In this document: piece by piece, positions 8,738 to 16,214 of the stretch
Layout: the number at the start of each line of letters is the position of its first letter
Numbering within the stretch: the first letter of the stretch is position 1
Assembly: GCF_030053155.1 (NCBI RefSeq)
Contig: NZ_CP125640.1
Coordinates: 2,803,501 to 2,867,500, forward strand
Length of the DNA stretch: 64,000 bases
Direction of reading: 5' to 3'
Origin: Rhizobium sp. BT03
GTDB lineage: Bacteria > Pseudomonadota > Alphaproteobacteria > Rhizobiales > Rhizobiaceae
The notes under the pieces: model-generated
Databases searched by the model: none
The model's input: the letters and a program-made list of their open reading frames with translations, nothing else
Told to the model about the DNA's origin: nothing
Position numbers and translations under genes: made by a program

Positions 8738-9247
8738 GTTAAAAAATCCTTTGAATACAACATGTTGCGGTGAACAAAGCGAGAAGGTCCCGATGTCGCC
8801 GATTCGTCAGCGATTCGTTCCGTTTTTGATCGGGACGCCGCCATCGCCCCTTCGATCTTAACGAAATCTGAATCCGTCTTCCTAGAGATTAATGCCCATG
8901 GGATAAGGCGGAACAGGGAAAGCCATCGGCGATCCGCATCTAGCGCATGGACTGAATTTCGCCACCAGATGTGGCCGTGAACGAAAGGCGAAAACGGCAG
9001 GGTCAGCGATTCGTCGCCGATTCGTTCCGGCTTTGGTCGGTAGGTTAATTTCGGGCACAATTTTCGATTGTCCGCCGGCGGACGGAATCATTGTTCGCGA
9101 CGACGAAAATGCGAAGAGGAGGGAGTCCGGCGATTCAGCATCTAGTGGGAAAAAGTGATTCAAAATCAATACTTAGCCGTGAACAAAAGCTGAATCAGCA
9201 GGAGTCAGCGATTCGTCGCTGATTCGTTCTCACGCTGTTCCGAATCG
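8738..9247. repeat. Three diverged ~205 bp tandem repeats rich in GANTC sites
   Basis: Non-coding tract between the DUF3309 gene and the helicase gene. A TGAAC-led motif recurs at 8771, 8978 and 9180 (spacing 207 and 202), each time followed by a pair of GATTCGT units exactly 11 bases apart (8801/8812, 9008/9019, 9210/9221). Between repeats, CGGCGATYCRGCATCTAG and an A-rich segment before TGAAC are also partly shared. I count 15 GANTC sites, the CcrM methylation target, from 8801 to 9272; roughly two would be expected by chance. The open frames here are not convincing genes. Confidence 0.75.
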
Positions 9248-9404
9248 CAGATCCGGGCGCTCCGCGCGACTCGCAAAGGTCGTATTCCCCGAAGCATTTT
9301 GAAATCTGCCCTTGCGTTTGCGGCGGCGGCTGTCCATGTGTTCTCTGGCTTCCCTCGCGGAAGCACTCTATTCCTGGGGGCTGCCCGCCTCATTTGCATG
9401 GACC

Positions 9405-12400
9405 ATGACTCTGACTTCGCAGCCGATGATTCTGAGCGGACGCGGTGTAACCGCGGTGCTTGGGCCGACCAATACCGGTAAAACCCATTATGCCATCGAG
9501 CGCATGGTTGCGCACGGGACCGGCGTGATCGGCCTGCCGCTCCGGCTGCTGGCGCGCGAAGTCTATACGCGGGTGGTGGAGAAGGTCGGCGCGCAGAACG
9601 TGGCGCTGGTCACCGGCGAGGAAAAGATTTCGCCGCCCAATGCGCGTTTTTCGGTCTGCACCGTCGAGGCGATGCCGCGCGAGACCAAGGCCGCCTTCGT
9701 CGCAATCGACGAGGTGCAGCTCGCCGGCGATCTCGAACGCGGCCATATCTTTACCGACCGGATCCTGCATCTTCGCGGCCGCGAGGAAACGCTGCTGCTT
9801 GGTGCTGCGACGATGCAGCCGATCCTGCAGCAGCTCCTGCCCGGCATTACGATCGTCGAGCGGCCGCGGCTTTCGCATCTTTTCTACGCCGGGCAGAAGA
9901 AGATCACCCGGCTGCCGCAGCGCTCGGCCATCGTCGCCTTCTCGGCCGACGAGGTCTATGCCATCGCCGAGCTCATCCGCCGGCAGCGCGGCGGCGCGGC
10001 CGTCGTGCTCGGCGCGCTCAGCCCGCGCACCCGCAATGCACAGGTCGCGCTTTATCAGGCCGGCGATGTCGAATATCTGGTGGCGACCGATGCGATCGGC
10101 ATGGGCCTCAACCTCGATGTCGATCATGTCGCCTTCGCCCAGGACCGGAAATTCGACGGCTACCAGTTCCGCAATCTCAATCCGGGCGAACTCGGCCAGA
10201 TCGCCGGGCGTGCCGGGCGGCACGTGCGCGACGGTACCTTCGGCGTCACCGGACAGGTCTCGCCCTTCGACGAGGAACTGGTCCAGCGCATCGAGGGGCA
10301 CGAATTCGACAACGTCAAGGTTTTGCAGTGGCGCACGACCGAGATGGACTTCTCCTCGATTCAATCCCTGCGGGCAAGCCTCGAGGCCGGGCCGCGCGTG
10401 CCGGGGCTGACGCGGGCGCTGCCTGCGGTCGACCAGCAGGCGCTCGAACAGCTTTCACGTTATCCCGAGGTCATCGACCTTGCCGACAGGCCGGCTCGCG
10501 TCGAAAAACTCTGGGAGGCTTGCGCGCTTCCCGACTATCGGCGTATCACCCCGGCACAACATGCCGATCTTATCTCGACCCTCTTTTCCGATCTCGTCCG
10601 CTATGGCACGGTGAATGAGCAATTTCTTGCGGAGCAGGTTCATCGCTCCGATCGGACAGATGGGGAAATTGACACGCTTTCGGCGCGAATCGCGCAGATA
10701 AGAACCTGGACCTATGTTTCGAATCGGCCCGGTTGGCTTGCCGATCCGACACACTGGCAGGAAAAGACGCGGGAAATCGAAGATCGATTGTCCGACGCGT
10801 TACATGAAAGGTTGACGAAACGCTTTGTTGATCGCAGGACATCTGTGCTCATGAAGCGCCTGAGAGAGAATGCGATGCTGGAAGCTGAAATCAGTGTGAA
10901 TGGCGATGTCTTCGTTGAAGGACATCATGTAGGGCAATTGAGCGGATTCCGTTTCACGCCGGTGGCGGGAACGGACGGACCGGATGCCAAGGCGGTTCAG
11001 GCTGCGTCGCAGAAAGCGCTCGCGCTCGAATTCGAGGCCCGTGCGGCGCGAATCCATGCCGCCGGCAACAGCGACCTGGCGATCGGCTCGGATGGGTTGA
11101 TCCGTTGGATCGGCGACCCGGTGGCGCGGCTTTCGGGCAGCGATCACGTCATGCGTCCGCGCGTGATTCTGCTGGCCGACGAACAGTTGACGGGCAATGC
11201 CCGCGATCATGTCGCCGCCCGTGTCGAGCGCTTCGTCAATCATCATATCAGCACGGTGCTGAAGCCGCTCGACGATCTGTCGCGCGCCGAGGACCTGCAG
11301 GGTCTGGCCAAGGGGCTTGCCTTCCAGCTCGTCGAGAATCTCGGCGTGCTGTTCCGCCGCGACGTGACCGAGGAAGTCAAGTCGCTCGACCAGGAGGCAC
11401 GCGCCTCGATGCGCCGCTACGGCGTGCGTTTCGGCGCTTACCATATTTTCGTCCCGGCGCTTCTGAAGCCGGCGCCGGCCGAGCTCATCACGCTGCTCTG
11501 GGCGCTGAAGAACGACGGTCTGGACAAGCCGGGCTATGGTGATCTCATTCCGGTGCTGGCTGCCGGCCGTACCTCCGTGGTCACCGATCCGAGCTATGAG
11601 CGGATGTTCTACAAGCTCGCCGGCTTCCGCTTCCTCGGCAAGCGCGCGGTGCGCATCGACATTCTCGAACGGCTTGCCGATATCATCCGTCCGCTGCTGC
11701 AGTGGAAGCCGGGTCAGAGCAACCGTCCGGAGGGCGCCTATGACGGTCGCCGCTTCACGACGACGACGGCGATGCTGTCGATCCTCGGCGCGACGCTCGA
11801 GGACATGGAAGAAATCCTCAAGGGTCTCGGCTATCGCGCCGATGCCGTGAAGGCGGAAGAAGCATCGGCCCATCTTGCGACGCAGGATGCGGCCTCAGTG
11901 CCGGCTGCCACCGCGGAAACGCCCGCCGACGAGACGGCCGAAAAGGCCGATCACGACGATGCCGACGGCGCGGCGGAAGAGACTGCCGCCGAGCCATCCG
12001 CAACCGAGGCGGCTTCGGCTGATGTCGATACGCCCGCGGCGGAAGCAGTGGAAACCGCAGCTCCCGATGAAGCCTCCGCTCCCGCGGAGACGGCATCCGC
12101 GCCTGAGGAAGCGGCATCCGCTTCCGGGGAAGCCGGCGAGCCGGTGGAACCGAAGCCGGTTCTTCTGTGGCGTCTCGGTGGCCGCAACGACAATCAGCGC
12201 CAGGCGCGCGGCGGGCATGGCGAACGCCGTGGCGGCCAGGGCCAGGAGCGCGGTCAGAACCAGGAACGCGGCGAGCGCAATCGCCGGCCGGGCGGCGGTG
12301 AAGGCGGCGAGGGCAATCGCGGCGGCGAAGGTCGCGACAATAATCGTCACAACCGCGGCAAGGACGGCGGCGGCCGCGATGGCGGCCGGCCGCAGCAGGC

Positions 12401-12614
12401 GAGAGGCGACCGCAACAACCAGCCACGGGGCGACCAGCCGCGCGGCGACCGGCAGGACCGCAAGGAACGCGGCGAGCGCAATGACCGCAACAACAACCGC
12501 GGCGGTTCGCAGCCGCTGCGCTTCGAGGCCAAGCCGCCGCGCAAGGAGAAGCCGATCGATCCGGATTCACCTTTCGCCAAGCTCGCGGCTCTCAAGGAGC
12601 AGATGAAGAAGTAA
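9405..12614 (+). CDS. SUV3-like DExH RNA helicase with disordered RGG-type tail
   Basis: A 1069-residue superfamily 2 helicase of the mitochondrial SUV3 type. Walker A GPTNTGKTHYA (Lys26), DEVQ box (102-105), GAAT-like motif III (133-136), motif V VATDAIGMGLNL (227-238) and motif VI QIAGRAGRH (265-273) are intact. The middle part is uncharacterised. From about residue 815 the chain is Ala/Glu-rich, and from about 925 to 1043 it is Arg/Gly/Asn-rich with repeated RG and RGG-like steps, ending in a conserved-looking SPFAKLAALKEQMKK. SUV3 acts with RNA-degrading enzymes in mitochondria; a bacterial RNA-turnover role is inferred. ATG 9405 was chosen; upstream codons have no good ribosome site. It is followed 2 bases later by hslR. 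Confidence 0.88.
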   Translation: MTLTSQPMILSGRGVTAVLGPTNTGKTHYAIERMVAHGTGVIGLPLRLLAREVYTRVVEKVGAQNVALVTGEEKISPPNARFSVCTVEAMPRETKAAFVAIDEVQLAGDLERGHIFTDRILHLRGREETLLLGAATMQPILQQLLPGITIVERPRLSHLFYAGQKKITRLPQRSAIVAFSADEVYAIAELIRRQRGGAAVVLGALSPRTRNAQVALYQAGDVEYLVATDAIGMGLNLDVDHVAFAQDRKFDGYQFRNLNPGELGQIAGRAGRHVRDGTFGVTGQVSPFDEELVQRIEGHEFDNVKVLQWRTTEMDFSSIQSLRASLEAGPRVPGLTRALPAVDQQALEQLSRYPEVIDLADRPARVEKLWEACALPDYRRITPAQHADLISTLFSDLVRYGTVNEQFLAEQVHRSDRTDGEIDTLSARIAQIRTWTYVSNRPGWLADPTHWQEKTREIEDRLSDALHERLTKRFVDRRTSVLMKRLRENAMLEAEISVNGDVFVEGHHVGQLSGFRFTPVAGTDGPDAKAVQAASQKALALEFEARAARIHAAGNSDLAIGSDGLIRWIGDPVARLSGSDHVMRPRVILLADEQLTGNARDHVAARVERFVNHHISTVLKPLDDLSRAEDLQGLAKGLAFQLVENLGVLFRRDVTEEVKSLDQEARASMRRYGVRFGAYHIFVPALLKPAPAELITLLWALKNDGLDKPGYGDLIPVLAAGRTSVVTDPSYERMFYKLAGFRFLGKRAVRIDILERLADIIRPLLQWKPGQSNRPEGAYDGRRFTTTTAMLSILGATLEDMEEILKGLGYRADAVKAEEASAHLATQDAASVPAATAETPADETAEKADHDDADGAAEETAAEPSATEAASADVDTPAAEAVETAAPDEASAPAETASAPEEAASASGEAGEPVEPKPVLLWRLGGRNDNQRQARGGHGERRGGQGQERGQNQERGERNRRPGGGEGGEGNRGGEGRDNNRHNRGKDGGGRDGGRPQQARGDRNNQPRGDQPRGDRQDRKERGERNDRNNNRGGSQPLRFEAKPPRKEKPIDPDSPFAKLAALKEQMKK

Positions 12615-12616
12615 TC

Positions 12617-13021
12617 ATGAGCGGGGAGACACAGCCGACAAGCGGTTCGCGCCAGCGCATCGACAAGTGGCTGTTCTTCGCGCGCATGGCGAAGTCGCGC
12701 TCGTTGGCGCAGAGCCATATCCAGTCGGGCCATGTGCGCATCAATGGCGAGCGCTGCAACCATCCGAGCCAGATGGTCAAGCCGGGCGATCGGATCGAAC
12801 TGGCGCTGGAGCGGCGCGACGTCGTTCTCATCATGCGCCTTGCCGGCGAGCGTCGCGGCCCCTACGAGGAAGCCCGCCTGCTCTACGAGGACCTGTCGCC
12901 GCCGCCCGATGAGGCAAAACGCCTCACCCCCTACGAGCAGGCGATCCGGGCGACCGGCACCGGCCGTCCGACGAAAAAGGAACGACGCGCAATCGACAGG
13001 CTGATGTCGGACGAGGATTAG
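12617..13021 (+). CDS. hslR: S4-domain RNA-binding protein (Hsp15-like)
   Basis: A 134-residue protein with an N-terminal S4 domain (QRIDKWLFFARMAKSRSLA ... GHVRINGERCNHPSQMVKPGD, residues 12-58) and a basic C-terminus. HslR/Hsp15 binds 50S subunits carrying stalled nascent chains and recycles them after heat stress. The ATG lies 2 bases after the helicase stop, so translation is probably coupled and the pair forms an RNA-related operon. Confidence 0.87.
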   Translation: MSGETQPTSGSRQRIDKWLFFARMAKSRSLAQSHIQSGHVRINGERCNHPSQMVKPGDRIELALERRDVVLIMRLAGERRGPYEEARLLYEDLSPPPDEAKRLTPYEQAIRATGTGRPTKKERRAIDRLMSDED

Positions 13022-13215
13022 AAAACTCTGCCCGCGGCGGCGGCTTTTGCAGATCGTTTATCCTTGAAATCCGGCGTTAAAGCCGATACGTCACTGACAA
13101 CCTGCCGGAAGCGTGCTTGCCTCCCAAGCCAGCCCACGCTTTTCCTCCGGCACGGGGATAGGCGCGACGTTCCAGGTTGCCCGGCCCCCATTCGCATGGA
13201 ATCCTGGAGTTCTTC

Positions 13216-13554
13216 ATGACCTATGTCGTGACCGACAATTGCATCAAGTGCAAATACACCGATTGCGTGGAAGTCTGCCCCGTCGACTGCTTCTATGAGG
13301 GCGAGAATTTCCTCGTCATTCATCCCGACGAATGCATCGATTGCGGCGTCTGCGAACCCGAATGTCCCGCCGAGGCGATCAAGCCGGATACCGAGCCGGG
13401 CCTCGACAAATGGCTGAAGATCAACACCGAATATGCCTCCATCTGGCCGAATATCACGGTCAAGAAGGATCCGTTGCCGGAGGCCAAGGAGATGGATGGC
13501 GAGACCGGAAAGTTCGAGAAGTATTTCTCGGAAAAACCCGGTTCCGGCGATTGA
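13216..13554 (+). CDS. fdxA: Seven-iron ferredoxin FdxA
   Basis: A 112-residue ferredoxin with a 3Fe-4S site (Cys9, Cys17, Cys50 region) and a 4Fe-4S site, from the motifs [17 protein letters not shown] (9-25) and [12 protein letters not shown] (40-51), followed by the extended C-terminus typical of alphaproteobacterial FdxA. It is a cytosolic electron carrier. The start was placed at MTYVVTDNC; an in-frame upstream start at 13177 would add 13 residues absent from the family. It lies 194 bases after hslR, probably with its own promoter. Confidence 0.95.
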   Translation: MTYVVTDNCIKCKYTDCVEVCPVDCFYEGENFLVIHPDECIDCGVCEPECPAEAIKPDTEPGLDKWLKINTEYASIWPNITVKKDPLPEAKEMDGETGKFEKYFSEKPGSGD

Positions 13555-13556
13555 GA

Positions 13557-13578
13557 CGGCGGCCATAATCGGCCGCCG
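13557..13578 (+). terminator. Possible hairpin terminator of fdxA
   Basis: A perfect 8 bp stem CGGCGGCC/GGCCGCCG lies just after the stop, but there is no T-run, so termination would be weak or factor-dependent. Confidence 0.4.
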
Positions 13579-13604
13579 GATTCGGGCGGCCGTGGGGTAA
13601 AACG

Positions 13605-13965
13605 TTTGGAGCCTTTCCTGGTCAGATTGAAGCATTCTGCCCGAGCAGGTTTTCGTCAGGGCAGAGGCGATTGGCGAAGGGCATACCCCTTGGTACGGCC
13701 GAGCCGATCGCCTCTGATCCTGGCGGAAAGATGCCCGGCCCACCGGCCGCACTGCTTCGCCGTGGCGAAGCGATAAGTGCGTCCGGCGTTTCCTGAGTCT
13801 TGAAGATTTGCCAGGCAAATCTGCGGGAGGGTTGGCTGAAACGGGCCGGCTGATCGACCGGCCGGCTTGGCCGTAGAGCCGGGCTACGACGCGCGCCGGC
13901 CGGTCGACCATCCGACTCCGTTTGAGCCAACAGAATGCTGCAATCTGACCAGGAAAGGCTCCAAA
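13605..13965. repeat. 361 bp multi-hairpin element with 35 bp inverted ends
   Basis: The ends 13605-13639 and 13931-13965 are inverted copies differing at one of 35 positions. Nearly all the interior is self-complementary. Arm 1 pairs 13662-13675 with 13703-13716 (14 bp, one mismatch). Arm 2 pairs 13754-13761 with 13764-13771 (8 bp). Arm 3 pairs 13804-13812 with 13814-13822 (9 bp). Arm 4 pairs 13831-13844 with 13918-13931, 13852-13866 with 13895-13909, and 13872-13876 with 13884-13888. No target-site duplication or transposase was found. It may be a MITE-like element or a structured RNA. Confidence 0.75.
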
Positions 13966-14302
13966 AGCTGCGTGAGGAATATGGGTGACATGTGTTGCCC
14001 GCATGACTCAAGCGAAGCAAATTATTGATTTCCTCATATTTTTATGATAGGTTTTGCATACTGTTCCATTTGTGGCATGACGCATGCCCAAAACCATCAC
14101 GAAAGCAAAACAAATCCGTACGCGGTTTCCGTGACATATCAACGCTTTGAGCGCCGGGTCCCAAGATCGTGCGCAAGAAGTTCTTTGCTTTTGCCCGATG
14201 GGACCAGAGTGAAGTCACCCGACGGATACTACCGTCTCACCCGGGCCTGACTGACCCGGCTCCGGCCGCCGCCGGAAGCGTAACAGGGAGTTTTTGAATA
14301 GA
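13966..14302 (+). other. Leader region of carD, no recognisable gene
   Basis: About 340 bases between the hairpin element and carD. It is AT-rich around 14020-14060, where a promoter is plausible, but no -35/-10 pair with acceptable spacing was found. A 68-codon frame at 14044-14250 has no ribosome site or recognisable family and is not called a gene. Confidence 0.4.
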
Positions 14303-14875
14303 ATGACGACTCAGCAGAAAAAGCCTTCCACAGCTCGCCATGGCTTCAAGACCGGTGAATCGATCGTCTACCCCGCTCACGGCGTCGGTACCATCACCGC
14401 TATCGAAGAGCAAGAAGTTGCCGGCATGAAGCTCGAACTTTTCGTTATCGATTTCGAAAAGGACAAGATGCGGCTGAAGGTTCCGGTCGCCAAGGCGATG
14501 AGCATCGGCATGCGCAAGCTTTCGGAAACGGATTTCGTCGAGCGTGCATTGAAGGTCGTGCAGGGCAAGGCGCGCGTCAAGCGCACCATGTGGTCCCGCC
14601 GCGCCCAGGAATATGATGCCAAGATCAATTCCGGCGATCTGATTTCCATCGCTGAAGTCGTGCGCGATCTCTATCGTGCCGAGAACCAGCCCGAACAGTC
14701 CTATTCCGAGCGCCAGCTTTATGAGGCTGCGCTCGACCGCATGGCGCGCGAAATCGCCGCCGTCAACAAGATGTCGGAAACCGAAGCCGTCCGCCTCGTC
14801 GAGACCAATCTCAACAAGGGTCCGAAGCGCGGCAAGGCGATCGAAGAAGACGATTCGCAGGACGAAGCCGCCTAA
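14303..14875 (+). CDS. carD: CarD/CdnL-family RNA polymerase-binding regulator
   Basis: A 190-residue protein. The N-terminal CarD/RID domain (FKTGESIVYPAHGVGTITAIEEQEVAGMK...FVIDFEKDKMRLKVPV, residues ~12-62) binds the RNA polymerase beta subunit, and the helical C-terminal domain contacts the promoter upstream fork. Alphaproteobacterial CdnL stabilises open complexes at rRNA and biosynthetic promoters. The ATG was preferred over a TTG three codons earlier because CAGGGAG is too close to the TTG. The acidic tail EEDDSQDEAA ends the protein, and a strong terminator follows. Confidence 0.93.
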   Translation: MTTQQKKPSTARHGFKTGESIVYPAHGVGTITAIEEQEVAGMKLELFVIDFEKDKMRLKVPVAKAMSIGMRKLSETDFVERALKVVQGKARVKRTMWSRRAQEYDAKINSGDLISIAEVVRDLYRAENQPEQSYSERQLYEAALDRMAREIAAVNKMSETEAVRLVETNLNKGPKRGKAIEEDDSQDEAA

Positions 14876-14897
14876 GGCGCTTCAGTTTTCCCCTATC

Positions 14898-14925
14898 AAA
14901 AAACCCGGCGCAAGCCGGGTTTTTT
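14898..14925 (+). terminator. Intrinsic terminator of carD
   Basis: A stem AAAAAACCCGGC/GCCGGGTTTTTT with a GCAA loop is followed by T. A near-identical hairpin lies downstream of rpoH2. Confidence 0.92.
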
Positions 14926-14928
14926 ATT

Positions 14929-14953
14929 GGAACTTTTTCCCGACTGCCGCGTT
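14929..14953 (+). promoter_or_regulatory. EcfG-type promoter (GGAAC-N16-CGTT)
   Basis: GGAAC at 14929-14933 and CGTT at 14950-14953 are separated by exactly 16 bases, matching the general-stress EcfG/RpoE2 consensus of alphaproteobacteria. It would drive transcription toward the small frame at 15039 and possibly rpoH2, 300 bases downstream. In S. meliloti rpoH2 is a known RpoE2 target. Confidence 0.6.
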
Positions 14954-15038
14954 TAACACACGTAATTGCGGACTGCTCGTGGGGCAAGGCCTCGACGGGC
15001 GAACTGCTATTCCGTCAATGTTCGATGAGGAGCGGATC

Positions 15039-15110
15039 ATGCCTTTTCAATATTGCCCATCCGGCAAGGTGAAGAAACAGGTCCGGCCCAGCCGTCTTAC
15101 CGGCACATGA
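15039..15110 (+). CDS. Possible 23-residue peptide gene
   Basis: ATG CCT ... TGA encodes MPFQYCPSGKVKKQVRPSRL plus three residues. The case for translation is a strong GAGGAG ribosome site 6 bases before the ATG and a position between an EcfG-type promoter and a terminator-like hairpin. The peptide is basic with no membrane segment and no family I recognise. It could instead be part of an untranslated leader of rpoH2. Confidence 0.35.
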   Translation: MPFQYCPSGKVKKQVRPSRLTGT

Positions 15111-15122
15111 TGAGAACTAGGG

Positions 15123-15155
15123 CCTCCCCCTGAAAAGTCCAGGGGCGAGGTCTTT
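15123..15155 (+). terminator. Terminator-like hairpin between the mini-ORF and rpoH2
   Basis: CCTC-CCCCTG pairs with CAGGGG-c-GAGG (10 bp with one bulge), followed by TCTTT. It could end a short stress transcript or attenuate read-through into rpoH2. Confidence 0.5.
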
Positions 15156-15250
15156 ATGCATTCAGAACCCCATTCAGTCCGGACAGCGATGTTCCGGAAG
15201 GTGCGTTTTATTGTTCATTTAGGGCGAGAGGCCTGTTTCAGGAGATCGAA

Positions 15251-16114
15251 ATGAAGAACATGTCTGCAGACCGGCGCATGATCAAGATCGCGATGGCCGC
15301 CCCCTATCTCGCCCGTCAGGAAGAACATGATCTCGCCATCCGCTGGAAGGATCATGACGACCGCGGCGCGCGCAATCAGATCGCCATGGCCCATATGCGG
15401 CTCGTCATATCCATGGCGGGCAAGTTCCGCAATTTCGGCCTGCCGATGAGCGATCTCGTGCAGGAGGGCTATGTCGGCCTTCTGGAGGCCGCCGCCCGCT
15501 TCGAGCCGGAACGCGACGTGCGCTTTTCCACCTATGCAAGCTGGTGGATCAGGGCGTCGATCCAGGATTATATCCTGCGCAACTGGTCGATCGTGCGCGG
15601 CGGCACGAGCTCGGCGCAGAAGGCGCTGTTCTTCAATCTGCGCCGCCTGCGCGCCAAGCTCGCCAAGGGCGACACGCAGCTGACGCTGCAATCCATTCAC
15701 CAGGAAATCGCCGCCGCACTCGGCGTCAGCCTTGCCGATGTGCAGACCATGGATGCCAGGCTTTCCGGCAACGACGCCTCGCTGCAGGCGCCTTCGGTCT
15801 CCGGCGATGCCGAGAGCGCGGAGAAGATGGACTTCCTCGTCAGCGATGATCCGCTGCCGGACGAGCAGGTTTCCAACATGATCGACGGCGAGCGCCGCCG
15901 CGTCTGGCTCGCCTCGGCGCTGAAACATCTCAACGAACGCGAGATGAAGATCATCAGCGCCCGGCGTCTGGCCGAAGACGGCGCCACGCTCGAAGAACTC
16001 GGCGCCGATCTCGGTATTTCCAAGGAGCGCGTGCGGCAGATCGAAAGCCGGGCGATGGAGAAGCTCCGCAGCGCGCTGGTCAGCGCCGATCCGCACATGG
16101 CGGCCTACGCTTAG
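15251..16114 (+). CDS. rpoH2: RNA polymerase sigma-32-type factor RpoH2
   Basis: A 287-residue sigma-70-family factor. Region 2 is LVQEGYVGLLEAAARF through FSTYASWWIRASIQDYI (about 69-108), followed directly by the RpoH box QKALFFNLRR (123-132), which marks heat-shock sigma factors. Region 4 has the helix-turn-helix TLEELGADLGISKERVRQIESRA. The sequence corresponds to the second rhizobial RpoH, which supports heat and oxidative stress responses under general-stress control. The ATG follows GGAGATCGAA. The EcfG-type promoter upstream fits this regulation. Confidence 0.92.
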   Translation: MKNMSADRRMIKIAMAAPYLARQEEHDLAIRWKDHDDRGARNQIAMAHMRLVISMAGKFRNFGLPMSDLVQEGYVGLLEAAARFEPERDVRFSTYASWWIRASIQDYILRNWSIVRGGTSSAQKALFFNLRRLRAKLAKGDTQLTLQSIHQEIAAALGVSLADVQTMDARLSGNDASLQAPSVSGDAESAEKMDFLVSDDPLPDEQVSNMIDGERRRVWLASALKHLNEREMKIISARRLAEDGATLEELGADLGISKERVRQIESRAMEKLRSALVSADPHMAAYA

Positions 16115-16190
16115 ACAAGCGCTACAGCGCCCGTAACGCGTCGAGAGACGCACTGCGGGGTAAAACTCATTCCCTCCAGCAGCACTGACT

Positions 16191-16214
16191 CGCCCGGCGC
16201 AAGCCGGGTTTTTT
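16191..16214. terminator. Intrinsic terminator after rpoH2
   Basis: GCCCGGC-GCAA-GCCGGGT with a run of seven T repeats the carD terminator sequence. The T-run abuts the end of the convergent protease gene. Confidence 0.85.

Noticed and set aside
8857..8874. Possible CtrA site (TTAA-N7-TGAA) in the GANTC-rich tract
   Set aside because: One half-site deviates from TTAA and no second copy was found, so the match is too weak to call.
8623..9060. Open frames across the GANTC-rich repeats
   Set aside because: The frames follow the repeat units, have no ribosome sites, and would encode low-complexity chains; the tract is better described as non-coding repeats.
8738..9272. Interpretation of the GANTC-rich tract as the chromosomal replication origin
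   Set aside because: No hemE or similar origin-linked gene and no convincing DnaA-box cluster was seen; only the methylation-site density is unusual.
14044..14250. 68-codon frame upstream of carD
   Set aside because: No ribosome site and no family resemblance, and it lies in what looks like a leader.
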